NCBI GenBank assembly: GCA_030065825.1
Contig: JASJCY010000018.1
Location: 1-61,156, forward strand
DNA from: Nostocaceae cyanobacterium
Lineage (GTDB): Bacteria; Cyanobacteriota; Cyanobacteriia; Cyanobacteriales; Nostocaceae
Length of the DNA: 61,156 nucleotides
Direction of reading: 5' to 3'
Below, piece by piece: positions 1 through 8,487 of the stretch (positions within the stretch are counted from its first letter, which is position 1; each line of letters opens with the position of its first letter). Below the pieces are notes generated by a model that saw nothing but the letters and a program-made list of their open reading frames with translations, made no database searches and was not told the origin of the DNA. A program made the position numbers and the translations under genes.

Positions 1-163
1 AAAAAATATCCCAGTACTTTCAACCGTGGACTATGGACAATTCTCTTGGCTTAAACGCCACAATCGAATTATATCATTTCACGAATATTAAAATTGCTCG
101 TGTCAAATTTCCACCCCGATATAAATATGCGGGGCTATCATTTTCCCGCGTGCTTTTAGGTGT

Positions 164-191
164 AAAAGCCGGGGCACAACCCCGGCTTTTT
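164..191. terminator. Bidirectional intrinsic terminator after sbtB
   Basis: A perfect 11-bp inverted repeat (AAAAGCCGGGG / CCCCGGCTTTT) encloses a 5-nt loop and is flanked by T on both strands. It lies 24 bp past the stop codon of the minus-strand sbtB gene and probably ends the sbtAB transcript. The longer T tract is on the plus strand, so it may also stop transcription entering from the left. Confidence 0.75.
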
Positions 192-214
192 GGTTTGATC
201 GGCTGGGTTTTGAG

Positions 215-574
<360 letters not shown>

Positions 575-673
575 CTATATAGAAACTTAGCAAAACGGCA
601 GCACCGCCCGCTACCGCGCTGATCTAGCCGCCGCGTTGGTCGCCGGGGGGAGCAGCGGTAGACCGGGACCCGT

Positions 674-1792
674 CTAGGAGTTGTTCATCAGCGCCTGTGC
701 AAGCCCGATGAAGAGCGGTATTCCCAAGGCAAGGGCAACCGGCGTACCGACGGCTGTGGACGAACCGATGTAGGCGGAGGGATTGGCAGATGGGATACCG
801 GCTCGCAAAGTGGGGGGACCTGAGATGTCTGAACTGGAAGCAGCGATGACAGCCAGGATGACGACACCGCCAAAGCTGAATCCTGTAGTGTAGTGGGCAA
901 TCATGCCGAGACCGAAGGCGATGAACCCATGCAGCAGCGGCGCCACCAGGGCATATAGGGCGTACCACTGTCCCACCTTGCGCAGTTCACCGAGCCTTGC
1001 CGTGGCTTCCATACCCATCACTAGCATCAGTATCGAAAGCAGCCCACGGAAGAGGGGCTCGTAGAAGCTCTCAAAGACACTTTCCGGCTGGGTTAGCAGT
1101 CCTAGAGCGATGCCGAGCAGCAGTGCCGATAGGGCAGAGCCTTGGAGGCTTTCCTGGATGATGGGCCATATCTTGACCGGCTCGCCTCCGGGAACGCGCT
1201 GTTCGCTGGGATACCCGCCTGCGGTAATGCCCTGCCCCCTGGGATACCCGCCTGCGGTAACGGTCTGCTTGCTGAGATACTCCTCCTTGCTGAGATACTT
1301 GTCGCGCTGCTTTTTGGTATAAATGCTGGCCAAGACGATCGCAGTCACGAGCGCTGGGATGTCCATGAAGGGATAGAGTGCAGCGGCCCAGGCTTCGTAT
1401 TTAATGCCTTCCGTTTCCAGTACCGTCAGACCAGCGGCGAGGGTAGAGCCACTCACGGCACCGAACAAACCGGCGGTCGCAATCGCATCCACGGTTTTGA
1501 CATTCGGCAGCTTGGCTAAGGTGTAGCGTCCGATGAACACGATCAGGATTCCCATTACCACGGCGAACAGCGCGGGCAACAGCATGTCCACCAGATTGGC
1601 GTTGCGGATCGCAATGCCGCCGCTCAGTCCGACTTTTATGAGCAGCATGAAAACAATGAACTTATAGATTGCATCTGGAATTTGCAGTCGGCTATTGACG
1701 GCGGCAACGACCATACCACCAATTAGAAAGCCGAGTGTCGGGGACTGCAACTTACCCAAAAAGAGCGTCAAGAAATCGGACAAAAAATCCAT
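674..1792 (-). CDS. sbtA: SbtA, sodium-dependent bicarbonate transporter
   Basis: A 372-residue membrane protein that imports bicarbonate with sodium for the carbon-concentrating mechanism. It has the usual family length. The start MDFLSDFLTLFLGKLQSP, the AATAGLFGAVSGSTLAAGL segment, the YPFMDIPALVTAIV helix and the ASSSDISGPPTLRAGIPSAN motif near the C-terminus are diagnostic. Hydrophobic helices are split into two halves by a cytoplasmic loop at about residues 170-205. That loop contains an 11-residue repeat (TAGGYP...) encoded by a 33-bp DNA repeat. An AAGGAGG Shine-Dalgarno sequence lies about 10 nt before the ATG. It is probably cotranscribed with sbtB. The gene and its flanks are clearly richer in G+C than neighbouring genes, which suggests transfer from a higher-GC cyanobacterium (inference). 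Confidence 0.95.
   Translation of the reverse strand: MDFLSDFLTLFLGKLQSPTLGFLIGGMVVAAVNSRLQIPDAIYKFIVFMLLIKVGLSGGIAIRNANLVDMLLPALFAVVMGILIVFIGRYTLAKLPNVKTVDAIATAGLFGAVSGSTLAAGLTVLETEGIKYEAWAAALYPFMDIPALVTAIVLASIYTKKQRDKYLSKEEYLSKQTVTAGGYPRGQGITAGGYPSEQRVPGGEPVKIWPIIQESLQGSALSALLLGIALGLLTQPESVFESFYEPLFRGLLSILMLVMGMEATARLGELRKVGQWYALYALVAPLLHGFIAFGLGMIAHYTTGFSFGGVVILAVIAASSSDISGPPTLRAGIPSANPSAYIGSSTAVGTPVALALGIPLFIGLAQALMNNS
1208..1260. repeat. 33-bp in-frame repeat inside sbtA
   Basis: Two identical 20-bp cores (GGGATACCCGCCTGCGGTAA) start 33 bp apart at 1208 and 1241. They keep the reading frame and encode the repeated TAGGYP segment of the SbtA central loop. A weaker GAGATACT relative follows twice downstream. 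Confidence 0.8.
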
Positions 1793-2133
1793 ATTGTAAT
1801 TCCTCCTTAAAAATCTTAGGGGTCAGGTCTTAGGGTCAGGACGACAGGCAAGGGTAGCCTCGAATTTTGGGTGGCTGGCTCCATGTATCCGGTTGAGCAG
1901 CAAGTCAAGCCGGTGCGATGCCCGCCAAAGGCGGGCACTATGTGCCATCGCACCCTCGGTGCAGAGTGTGCCTCCCGCTGCACCTTCAAAAAAAGTTTTT
2001 TTGAACCAATCTTTTCCTTGATGTATCAAATTCTATCATGATTTAAATTTTAAATATTTTTTTATATTATTAAAAAACTGATTAAAATCATAATTTTTTA
2101 TTAATTGTGCTTGGGAGCATCCCAAATGTTTAT
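1793..2133. promoter_or_regulatory. sbtA upstream region with palindromes
   Basis: This is the leader and promoter region of minus-strand sbtA. A GC-rich block at about 1915-1975 contains inverted repeats (GCCCGCC/GGCGGGC and related) resembling a dispersed repeat inside the leader. At 2018-2029 there is TTGATGTATCAA, a 5-bp inverted repeat in an AT-rich stretch. This could be a LysR-type (NdhR/CcmR-like) operator, since sbtA is controlled by such repressors in other cyanobacteria, but no full consensus is visible. No protein-coding gene is seen here. Confidence 0.3.
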
Positions 2134-2257
2134 AGGACTTACGCAACTGGCACATTTTTTCTGATAGGGTGTGTGAGGGTAGGAAACGATGTGAACGTAG
2201 AAATAAGACTTCCGACCTCACGCACCAGCTACCAATTGTCACACTATCGTAAGTCCT
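2134..2257. mobile_element. MITE family A, copy 1 (124 bp)
   Basis: A non-coding 124-bp element bounded by imperfect inverted repeats. The left end AGGACTTACGCAACTGGCACA matches the reverse complement of the right end at about 16 of 20 positions. A second copy of the same length and nearly the same sequence is at 8310-8433. It has no coding capacity, so it must have been moved by a transposase supplied elsewhere. No clear target duplication was seen. Confidence 0.8.
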
Positions 2258-2355
2258 GGTTTAAATTTGTTTGTAGTGCGGGCATCTTGCCCATCAAAAC
2301 CTCCGAGGTACTCCCACCACAGCCTTTTGACTTGGCGGTGATGGGGGATAGGAGG

Positions 2356-2390
2356 GATGAGTTTGAGGGTTCGATGCCCTCAAACTCATC
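2356..2390. repeat. Perfect 14-bp hairpin
   Basis: GATGAGTTTGAGGG (2356-2369) and its exact reverse complement (2377-2390) enclose a 7-nt loop. It lies between the MITE and the IS-end relic and resembles the short dispersed palindromes found throughout the window. Confidence 0.6.
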
Positions 2391-2439
2391 AAGTACAATG
2401 GTTTTGGGATATAATTGAATATATCGTGTCAGTAGTCTA

Positions 2440-2740
2440 CTGTTGGAGTCGAAGACCGGAAAACAAAAGCCCAAGCCAACAGACTGAACCTTGACAACAA
2501 AATGTAGAGGGTTCCAAGAAGGAGAAAAGTCTAGGGGCTTTCCCGCTTCTTGGGTAAAACATTTTGCGGATGGGAGGATTGAGCATTTGGATACCTAATT
2601 GTTCAAAACAACGGTCTGGACGGATCGTTGCTGGCTGTGGAGGATACGGGGTTGCCCGTCCTGTGAATCAGCAAACTCTAATCGTGAGGTTAGATGCTCC
2701 CGCTATACTGCTTGCAGTTAGCGGCAAGAGTCGTCACAAA
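2440..2740 (+). mobile_element. Probable relic of an IS200/IS605-type right end or structured RNA
   Basis: About 300 bp before the helicase gene can fold into a series of helices: 2440-2446/2476-2482, 2498-2505/2559-2566, 2514-2521/2546-2553, and 2677-2683/2688-2694 closed by a GTGA (GNRA-type) loop. The last is a terminal hairpin at 2700-2724 whose stem carries one unpaired T (2706), as in the subterminal hairpins recognised by IS200/IS605 TnpA. One frame reads GYGVARPVNQQT, which could be a decayed TnpB C-terminus, but I am not certain. In such elements the end of tnpB and the right end make the omega RNA. An independent structured RNA is the alternative. Confidence 0.4.
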
Positions 2741-2781
2741 TAAAATTTAGTTGCTCTGCGCCCTTTGATTATGGTGATTGA

Positions 2782-5463
2782 GTGAATTATTCTCCACTAT
2801 CTCCAGAAGTTGACTTGAGTTTGATATTCCCCTTTGAACTGGATAGGTTCCAGAAAGAAGCCATCGCTTCCCTTAACTCTGGATGTTCAGTTGTTGTCTG
2901 TGCTCCCACAGGTTCAGGGAAAACCCTGATTGGTGAGTATGCTATTTACCGTGCTTTGACGCGGGGGAAACGGGTATTTTACACCACTCCCTTAAAGGCG
3001 CTTTCTAATCAAAAGCTACGGGACTTTCGCCAACAATTCGGTTATGATGCCGTCGGACTATTGACTGGGGATGCTAGTATTAACAGGGATGCTCCGATTT
3101 TGGTGATGACTACGGAAATTTTCCGTAACATGCTCTATGGTACGCCCATTGGACAAGTGGGCACATCCTTGGTGGATGTGGAAGCGGTGGTACTAGATGA
3201 ATGCCACTACATGAACGATCGCCAACGGGGAACTGTTTGGGAAGAATCGATTATCTATTGTCCCCATGAAATTCAACTTGTAGCCCTGTCTGCTACCGTT
3301 GCCAATAGCGATGAATTAACAAATTGGCTGAATCAAGTCCACGGTCCAACAGACTTGATTTACTCCGATTTTCGCCCGGTTCCCCTAGAATTTTACTTTG
3401 GTAACACCAAAGGGATATTTCCTCTGCTGAATGACGATAAAGGCAAAATTAACCCCCGCTTGATACGTAGGAGGAAGAAGGGTAAATCTGAGAAGGGCAA
3501 AAGAAACGCGAGACAGGAAACCCCCAGTATAATTTATACCCTCAACCAGCTACATCAACGGGATATGCTACCGGCGATTTACTTTATTTTCAGTCGCCGG
3601 GGATGCGATAAGGCAGTGGCAGAAGTAGCTGATTTATCCTTGGTAAATGAGCAAGAATCCCAGCAACTGCGCTCTATGATTGACGAATTCTTAACCCGCA
3701 ACCCAGAAGCAGGACGTAGTGGACAAATTACACCCTTATATCGCGGAATTGCGGCACACCATGCTGGAATTTTACCTGCCTGGAAGGGGTTGGTAGAAGA
3801 ACTGTTTCAGGAGGGATTAATTAAAGTCGTATTTGCTACCGAAACCCTGGCAGCAGGAATTAATATGCCTGCCAGAACTACAGTAATTTCCACCCTTTCT
3901 AAACGTACCGATAGCGGACACCGTCTACTCAACGCTTCAGAGTTCCTACAAATGGCGGGTAGAGCGGGTCGTCGGGGCATGGATGACCAGGGACACGTGG
4001 TCACCATACAAACCCCCTTTGAAGGGGCAAAAGAAGCGGCTTATTTGGCTACTGCTACAGCAGATCCCTTGGTGAGTCAGTTTACTCCTAGCTACGGGAT
4101 GGTGCTGAACTTACTGCAAACTCACACCTTAGAAGAAGCTAGGGAACTCATAGAACGCAGTTTTGGGCAATATTTAGCCAACTTACACCTAGAACCGCAA
4201 ATGGAATATATCGCCGAGTTGCAACAACAGCTAGGAGATATACAAGCACAAGTGGCGGCGGTGGATGAAAGGGATTTAGTAAGGTATGAAAAATTACGAC
4301 AACGCCTGAAAGTAGAACGGCACCTGTTAAAAACTCTCCAAGAACAAGCACAGGAAGCCAGACATGAAGAAATGGTGATGATGTTAAACTTTGCCGTTTC
4401 CGGGACATTACTGAGCCTTAAAGGCAAACATATTACCGTTTCTTCCCCAGTTACCGCCGTGTTAATAAACAAAATCCCCGGTTCTGGTTTAGCTCCTTAT
4501 TTAGTATGCTTAGGAACAAATAACCGTTGGTATGTGGCAACAACTGGTGATGTGGTGGACTTATATGCCGAACTGCCACGTATAAACATACCAGAAAACC
4601 TGGTACCACCGCCAGAAATGCCTTTAAAACCGGGACAATCTCGTCGGGGTAACCAACAAACACAGGCGATCGCTGAACAAATTCCCCAGCCAGATGAATC
4701 TTTGCACATGCCAGCTGAAGTAGTAGAACAAATGCGGCTGGTGACTGGTTTGCAAGAGGAATTAGAAGCTCATCCTCTCTATCAAGGTAACATTGGTAGC
4801 ATATTTAAACGCAAGGCACGGGCTGGGGAATTAGAAGAGGAAATTCTAGAATTACAGGCAGAGGTTGAAGAACAATCCCAACGTTATTGGGAAGAGTTTC
4901 TCAATCTAATTGAAATTTTACAGCAGTTTGCATGTTTGGATAATTTAGTACCCACCAAATTAGGGCAAATTGCTGCTGCTATTCGCGGTGAAAATGAACT
5001 GTGGTTGGGTTTAGCCCTTGCTAGTGGGGAGTTAGAATCCTTAGATCCCCAGCATTTAGCAGCAATCGCAGCGGCTTTAGTTACAGAAAGCCCCCGTCCC
5101 GATAGCTTTGTACGCTTTAAAATTTCTGAACAAGTAGATGGGGCTTGGTCGAGGTTGCAAAAAATCCGGCGTGCAGTGCTAAAAGTACAGTATAGGCATG
5201 GTGTGGCATTGCCCGTAGGATTGGAAAATAGGTATATTAACCTGATTTCCTTAGTGGAACATTGGGCACTAGGGATGGAATGGACAGAGCTATGTGAAAA
5301 TACTACTTTAGACGAAGGCGATGTGGTGCGAATTTTACGTAGAACTTTAGATTTGCTCTCCCAAATTCCCCATGTGCCTTATTTATCGGAAGCCATCCGA
5401 CGCAATGCTTATCGTGGTATGCAGTTGATTGATAGGTTCCCCGTAAATGAGATGGTGGAATAG
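2782..5463 (+). CDS. Ski2/Mtr4-like DExH-box RNA helicase
   Basis: An 893-residue superfamily 2 helicase that should unwind RNA with ATP; relatives include Ski2, Mtr4 and the chloroplast helicase ISE2. Walker A APTGSGKT is at 41-48, TGDAS at 95-99, the DECH box at 139-142 and SATVAN (motif III) follows. The second RecA domain carries FIFSRRGCD, FATETLAAGINMPARTTV and QMAGRAGRRGMD (motif VI). The long C-terminal part is helical and acidic and fits the accessory arch/DSHCT-type region of this family. The start is GTG at 2782. A tiny in-frame unit at 2771-2785 (ATG GTG ATT GAG TGA) overlaps it and could couple initiation. The downstream neighbour is on the other strand, so the gene is probably monocistronic. 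Confidence 0.9.
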   Translation: MNYSPLSPEVDLSLIFPFELDRFQKEAIASLNSGCSVVVCAPTGSGKTLIGEYAIYRALTRGKRVFYTTPLKALSNQKLRDFRQQFGYDAVGLLTGDASINRDAPILVMTTEIFRNMLYGTPIGQVGTSLVDVEAVVLDECHYMNDRQRGTVWEESIIYCPHEIQLVALSATVANSDELTNWLNQVHGPTDLIYSDFRPVPLEFYFGNTKGIFPLLNDDKGKINPRLIRRRKKGKSEKGKRNARQETPSIIYTLNQLHQRDMLPAIYFIFSRRGCDKAVAEVADLSLVNEQESQQLRSMIDEFLTRNPEAGRSGQITPLYRGIAAHHAGILPAWKGLVEELFQEGLIKVVFATETLAAGINMPARTTVISTLSKRTDSGHRLLNASEFLQMAGRAGRRGMDDQGHVVTIQTPFEGAKEAAYLATATADPLVSQFTPSYGMVLNLLQTHTLEEARELIERSFGQYLANLHLEPQMEYIAELQQQLGDIQAQVAAVDERDLVRYEKLRQRLKVERHLLKTLQEQAQEARHEEMVMMLNFAVSGTLLSLKGKHITVSSPVTAVLINKIPGSGLAPYLVCLGTNNRWYVATTGDVVDLYAELPRINIPENLVPPPEMPLKPGQSRRGNQQTQAIAEQIPQPDESLHMPAEVVEQMRLVTGLQEELEAHPLYQGNIGSIFKRKARAGELEEEILELQAEVEEQSQRYWEEFLNLIEILQQFACLDNLVPTKLGQIAAAIRGENELWLGLALASGELESLDPQHLAAIAAALVTESPRPDSFVRFKISEQVDGAWSRLQKIRRAVLKVQYRHGVALPVGLENRYINLISLVEHWALGMEWTELCENTTLDEGDVVRILRRTLDLLSQIPHVPYLSEAIRRNAYRGMQLIDRFPVNEMVE

Positions 5464-5485
5464 TTCTGTTTGTTACTCAGATAAA

Positions 5486-5575
5486 TATAGCGAATTTCAA
5501 TTGGGCAATGCAATACAAACAGAATTGGTAGAATTCGGACGGGGAGGGATGCCCCGCAGTCGCTACAACGGGGGT
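5486..5575. repeat. MITE family B fragment plus GGGATGCCCC repeat
   Basis: Starting at 5486 the sequence TATAGCGAATTTCAATTG matches the left end of the MITEs at 37900 and 40805. It breaks off after about 40 bp, so this is a solo end. At about 5545-5575 lies AGGGATGCCCCGCAGTCGCT and following bases, repeated almost exactly at about 9493-9523. Confidence 0.6.
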
Positions 5576-5585
5576 TAATTAACGG

Positions 5586-6281
5586 CTAAGGCATAGATCG
5601 GTGTTTGTGAGACTTGAGGGGAAAAGGAATATCTAGAGATCGATGAAAATCTACCTGCACTTTGCGAGTTAAACGTCGGGAAACTTGACGGATAATTTGA
5701 TTGAGTAAGCGATCGCCTGTGGATTGAATCAAAGATTTGGGTAGTCGTTGGATAAATTTGGGAAAATGGATATTAACTGTCAAATCCAATTCCCATTCCA
5801 CCAGTGTCATTTCCCCAGAGAAATTAGCAGTGGAGTCTCCCTTACTTTCTACCAGCTGAAGGGATGCGCGATAATCCACATCATAACCGGGAGGTTGATA
5901 ATCAGGAATGGGAATAGTCCGGATACGATATACTCCTGATTCTGGGGGTAGGAGTTCCAAGCCTATTTTAGGTTCTACATTGTAACCAAAAGCGCCATAA
6001 TGTCCGATGACTAAAGCATAGCCATTTTCTCCTAATGGTTGCACCTTCATCGGTTCAGCACAGCGGGTAAACCAACAGGAGTGAGTGTTAAGATACTCAG
6101 CCACAGCAGTTGCTGGGGCATACATTGTCATAGAATCTTGATGGCGACTGTAAAATTGTGTGGGTGTAAGTAAACTAGTACCTAAGGTTACTTCCTCTAG
6201 TTCTTCTACTAAGTCGGAAGTGACAGACAAAACAGGTTCTGATGTTGACAAAGGTTGATATTCTTGGTTCCTTGAAAGCAT
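5586..6281 (-). CDS. DUF1997 family protein
   Basis: A 231-residue protein conserved in cyanobacteria and plastids, with no established biochemical function. Recognised by the pattern of the family: the segment SMTMYAPATAVAEYLNTH followed by CAEPMKVQPLGENGYALVIG, then GYNVEPKIGLELLPP and the C-terminal SLIQSTGDRLLNQIIRQVSRRLTRKVQVDFH. The N-terminal 40 residues are acidic and variable. There is no signal peptide or membrane helix, so it is probably cytoplasmic or peripheral. A GGAAG ribosome-binding site precedes the ATG. It is divergent from the next gene, with a 178-bp AT-rich shared upstream region. Confidence 0.85.
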   Translation of the reverse strand: MLSRNQEYQPLSTSEPVLSVTSDLVEELEEVTLGTSLLTPTQFYSRHQDSMTMYAPATAVAEYLNTHSCWFTRCAEPMKVQPLGENGYALVIGHYGAFGYNVEPKIGLELLPPESGVYRIRTIPIPDYQPPGYDVDYRASLQLVESKGDSTANFSGEMTLVEWELDLTVNIHFPKFIQRLPKSLIQSTGDRLLNQIIRQVSRRLTRKVQVDFHRSLDIPFPLKSHKHRSMP

Positions 6282-6459
6282 AAGAGACTTCCTATATGTT
6301 TTTTTTTCTAAACTAATAATTCCCGTTTCCTGTACGATATTTCACACCCAAACTCATTTTTACGGAAAAATTAACAATTAATCAATAAGTTCATCGAATC
6401 TCTAAAATAGAAAACAAATCCTCAATAAATCATAGTAGTTTCCCAGAATAGCGTTAATC

Positions 6460-7119
6460 ATGAAAGCTTTTGTAGCCGGAGCGACAGGTGAAACAGGTCG
6501 TCGCATTGTTCAAGAACTGATAGCTAAGGATATTCCTGTACGTGCCCTAGTGCGGGATTTACAGGCAGCAAAGGGTATTTTGCCTCCGGAGGTCGATTTG
6601 GTGGAAGGAGACGTCCTCAAGCCCCAAAATCTCGCCGCTAACATAGGAGATTGTACGGTATTGCTATGTGCGACTGGTGCAAAACCAAGTTTAGATCCAA
6701 CTGGACCCTATAAAGTTGATTTGGAAGGGACGAAAAATTTGGTAGATGCTGCGAAGACGAAGGGAATTCAGCATTTTGTCTTGGTTTCGTCTTTGTGTAC
6801 TTCCCAATTTTTCCATCCTTTAAACTTGTTTTGGTTGATTTTGTTTTGGAAAAAGCAAGCAGAAGAATACCTACAAAAAAGTGGTCTGAAGTACACTATT
6901 GTGCGTCCGGGAGGATTAAAAAATGAGGATAATTCTGATTCGGTAATCATGCGGAGTGCTGATTCCTTGTTTGAAGGTAGTATTCCTCGGCAAAAAGTTG
7001 CCCAGGTTTGTGTGGAGGCATTGTTTGAGGAGGCAGCACAAAATAAAATTGTGGAGATTGTTGCTAAGTCGGATGCTCCCGCTACAAATTTTGGGGAACT
7101 GTTTGCTGGAGTAGTTTGA
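6460..7119 (+). CDS. Atypical SDR, NAD(P)-binding epimerase-like protein
   Basis: A 219-residue Rossmann-fold protein of the atypical short-chain dehydrogenase group (NAD(P)H-binding, Ycf39/Tic62-like). The nucleotide-binding GATGETG lies at residues 8-14, after a hydrophobic first strand. RALVRD, VEGDVL, LLCATGA and GTKNLVDAAK follow, then FVLVSSLC and the family motif YTIVRPGGL. The catalytic YxxxK of classical SDRs is not present. This is typical of atypical members, which often serve as regulators or assembly factors. The substrate cannot be inferred. It starts with ATG and has no obvious Shine-Dalgarno sequence. Confidence 0.85.
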   Translation: MKAFVAGATGETGRRIVQELIAKDIPVRALVRDLQAAKGILPPEVDLVEGDVLKPQNLAANIGDCTVLLCATGAKPSLDPTGPYKVDLEGTKNLVDAAKTKGIQHFVLVSSLCTSQFFHPLNLFWLILFWKKQAEEYLQKSGLKYTIVRPGGLKNEDNSDSVIMRSADSLFEGSIPRQKVAQVCVEALFEEAAQNKIVEIVAKSDAPATNFGELFAGVV

Positions 7120-7149
7120 GTAGGTGACCTGAATTAGAAGAGTATTTAC

Positions 7150-7176
7150 TTTAGGGGAGGTTCCGCTATCGCGTCT
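7150..7176. repeat. Possible small dispersed repeat remnant
   Basis: The segment around CCGCTATCGCGTCTACGTGT contains the GCGTCTAC end of the small repeats seen at 25525 and 38061 and looks like a truncated copy. Confidence 0.35.
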
Positions 7177-7240
7177 ACGTGTCTTTCTGGTTTAATTTTC
7201 ACCACCAAGGCACGAAGACCAAAATCCATGAAAATACCTC

Positions 7241-7316
7241 TTAACCTATTCCCTATTCCCCACTCCCCACTCCCCACTCCCTATTCCCTATTCCCTGTTC
7301 CCTATTCCCTATTCCT
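7241..7316. repeat. Heptamer tandem repeat (CCCTATT/CCCCACT)
   Basis: About ten consecutive 7-bp units of the types CCCTATT, CCCCACT and CCCTGTT. This is a short tandemly repeated repetitive (STRR) sequence of the kind known from heterocystous cyanobacteria. Confidence 0.9.
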
Positions 7317-7418
7317 AAAGTGCAAAATTGGTAATCATCCGGAATCCGAATTACAAAAATTGTTGTTATATTTTTAGTAACATAGCAGGCAATTTTAAGG
7401 AGTCGGACTCTGAAAGGC

Positions 7419-8093
7419 TTGGATTTTAAAGGCACTGAAAAACTGATTGCACCGATCGCCTCCCTGTTGGCGTTTGTCTATTTATTTCAGTGGTATCTCA
7501 GTGGTGAATTGGGGTCGCGTCCTGACCCCGTTTTTAAAGTTAAAAATCCACCGTTGGTGATGAAAGGAGGAGATCCTCACCTGAGGGCTTTAATGCGCAC
7601 AATTTCTGCTAGTGAAGCCAATACTAAGCGTCCCTATGCTGTTTTGTATGGTGGAAAGCATGTAAATGATTTAAGCCGTCACCCAGAAATATGTGTGACC
7701 ATTGTTAATGGACCAAATAAGGGTAATTGTTCTACTGCTGCTGGTAGGTATCAAATCATTAATACTACTTGGTATAACATTGCTCCCCGCTATCATCCTA
7801 AACCAATGCAGATTATGTTTTGGAATACTTATAGTTTTGAAGCTGAGTATCAAGATGTAGTTGTTTACCGTTGGTTAAGCGATAGCAAGGTTTGGGGAAA
7901 TGATATTACTAAACTGTTACGAGAGAAAAAATTAGATAAAGTCTTGCGAATTTTGTCTCCAACTTGGACGAGTTTGGGATATGGAATTGAAACTAATTCT
8001 GTGAGTCCTTATCTACCAAGAATTTATAATAAGTTATTGCAAGAGGAGTTAAAAGCTGAACAAAAATCTGCTTCTCAATTGCGTTTTAAATAG
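7419..8093 (+). CDS. Membrane-anchored lambda-type lysozyme (muramidase)
   Basis: A 224-residue protein with an N-terminal hydrophobic anchor (about residues 8-27) and a phage-lambda-R-like glycosidase domain. Such enzymes cut the glycan strands of peptidoglycan. The catalytic glutamate is probably E66 in [12 protein letters not shown]. The motif [21 protein letters not shown] is diagnostic of this muramidase family. The anchor suggests a cell-wall remodelling role in the periplasm rather than phage lysis. The start is uncertain. TTG at 7419 is listed, but an AAGGAG at 7397-7402 is better spaced for an in-frame CTG at 7410, and an in-frame stop at 7395 excludes anything further upstream. The TAG stop merges into a heptamer array. 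Confidence 0.75.
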   Translation: MDFKGTEKLIAPIASLLAFVYLFQWYLSGELGSRPDPVFKVKNPPLVMKGGDPHLRALMRTISASEANTKRPYAVLYGGKHVNDLSRHPEICVTIVNGPNKGNCSTAAGRYQIINTTWYNIAPRYHPKPMQIMFWNTYSFEAEYQDVVVYRWLSDSKVWGNDITKLLREKKLDKVLRILSPTWTSLGYGIETNSVSPYLPRIYNKLLQEELKAEQKSASQLRFK

Positions 8094-8260
8094 GGAACAG
8101 GGAACAGGGAACAGGGAACAGGGAACAGGGAACAGGGAACAGGGAATTGGGAATTGGGAATTGGGAATTGGGAATTGGGAATTGGGAGTAGGGAATTGGG
8201 AATAGGGAATTGGGAATTGGGAATTGGGAATTGGGAGTAGGGAATAGGGAATAGGGAATA
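8093..8260. repeat. Heptamer tandem array (GGGAACA then GGGAATT)
   Basis: About 24 units of 7 bp: first a block of GGGAACA, then mainly GGGAATT with interspersed GGGAGTA and GGGAATA. It begins exactly at the stop codon of the lysozyme gene. Homogeneous blocks within the array suggest expansion by slippage or unequal exchange. Confidence 0.95.
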
Positions 8261-8309
8261 GTCAAACAGAAGAAATGACTCTAATCATTAATTATTGATA
8301 ATAATTTTT

Positions 8310-8433
8310 AGGACTTACGCAACTGGCACATTTTTTCTTGTAGGGTGTGTGACGCTACGAAACGATGTGAACGTAGAAATAAGACTTCCGACCTCACGCA
8401 CTAGCTACCAATTGTGACACTATCGTAAGTCTT
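8310..8433. mobile_element. MITE family A, copy 2 (124 bp)
   Basis: Same length, orientation and ends as the element at 2134-2257, with only scattered substitutions. It lies between the heptamer array and the 3' end of menH. The outermost right base pairs have drifted (AAGTCTT instead of AAGTCCT). Confidence 0.8.
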
Positions 8434-8487
8434 GATTTTGTTAGGTGTCGTTGTTCCTTTATCTTATCTACAGCTATAGGATGTAAT

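Noticed and set aside
2440-2740. RNase P RNA, tmRNA or 6S RNA
   Set aside because: None of the conserved core sequences of these RNAs could be found; the IS-end interpretation fits the terminal hairpin better.
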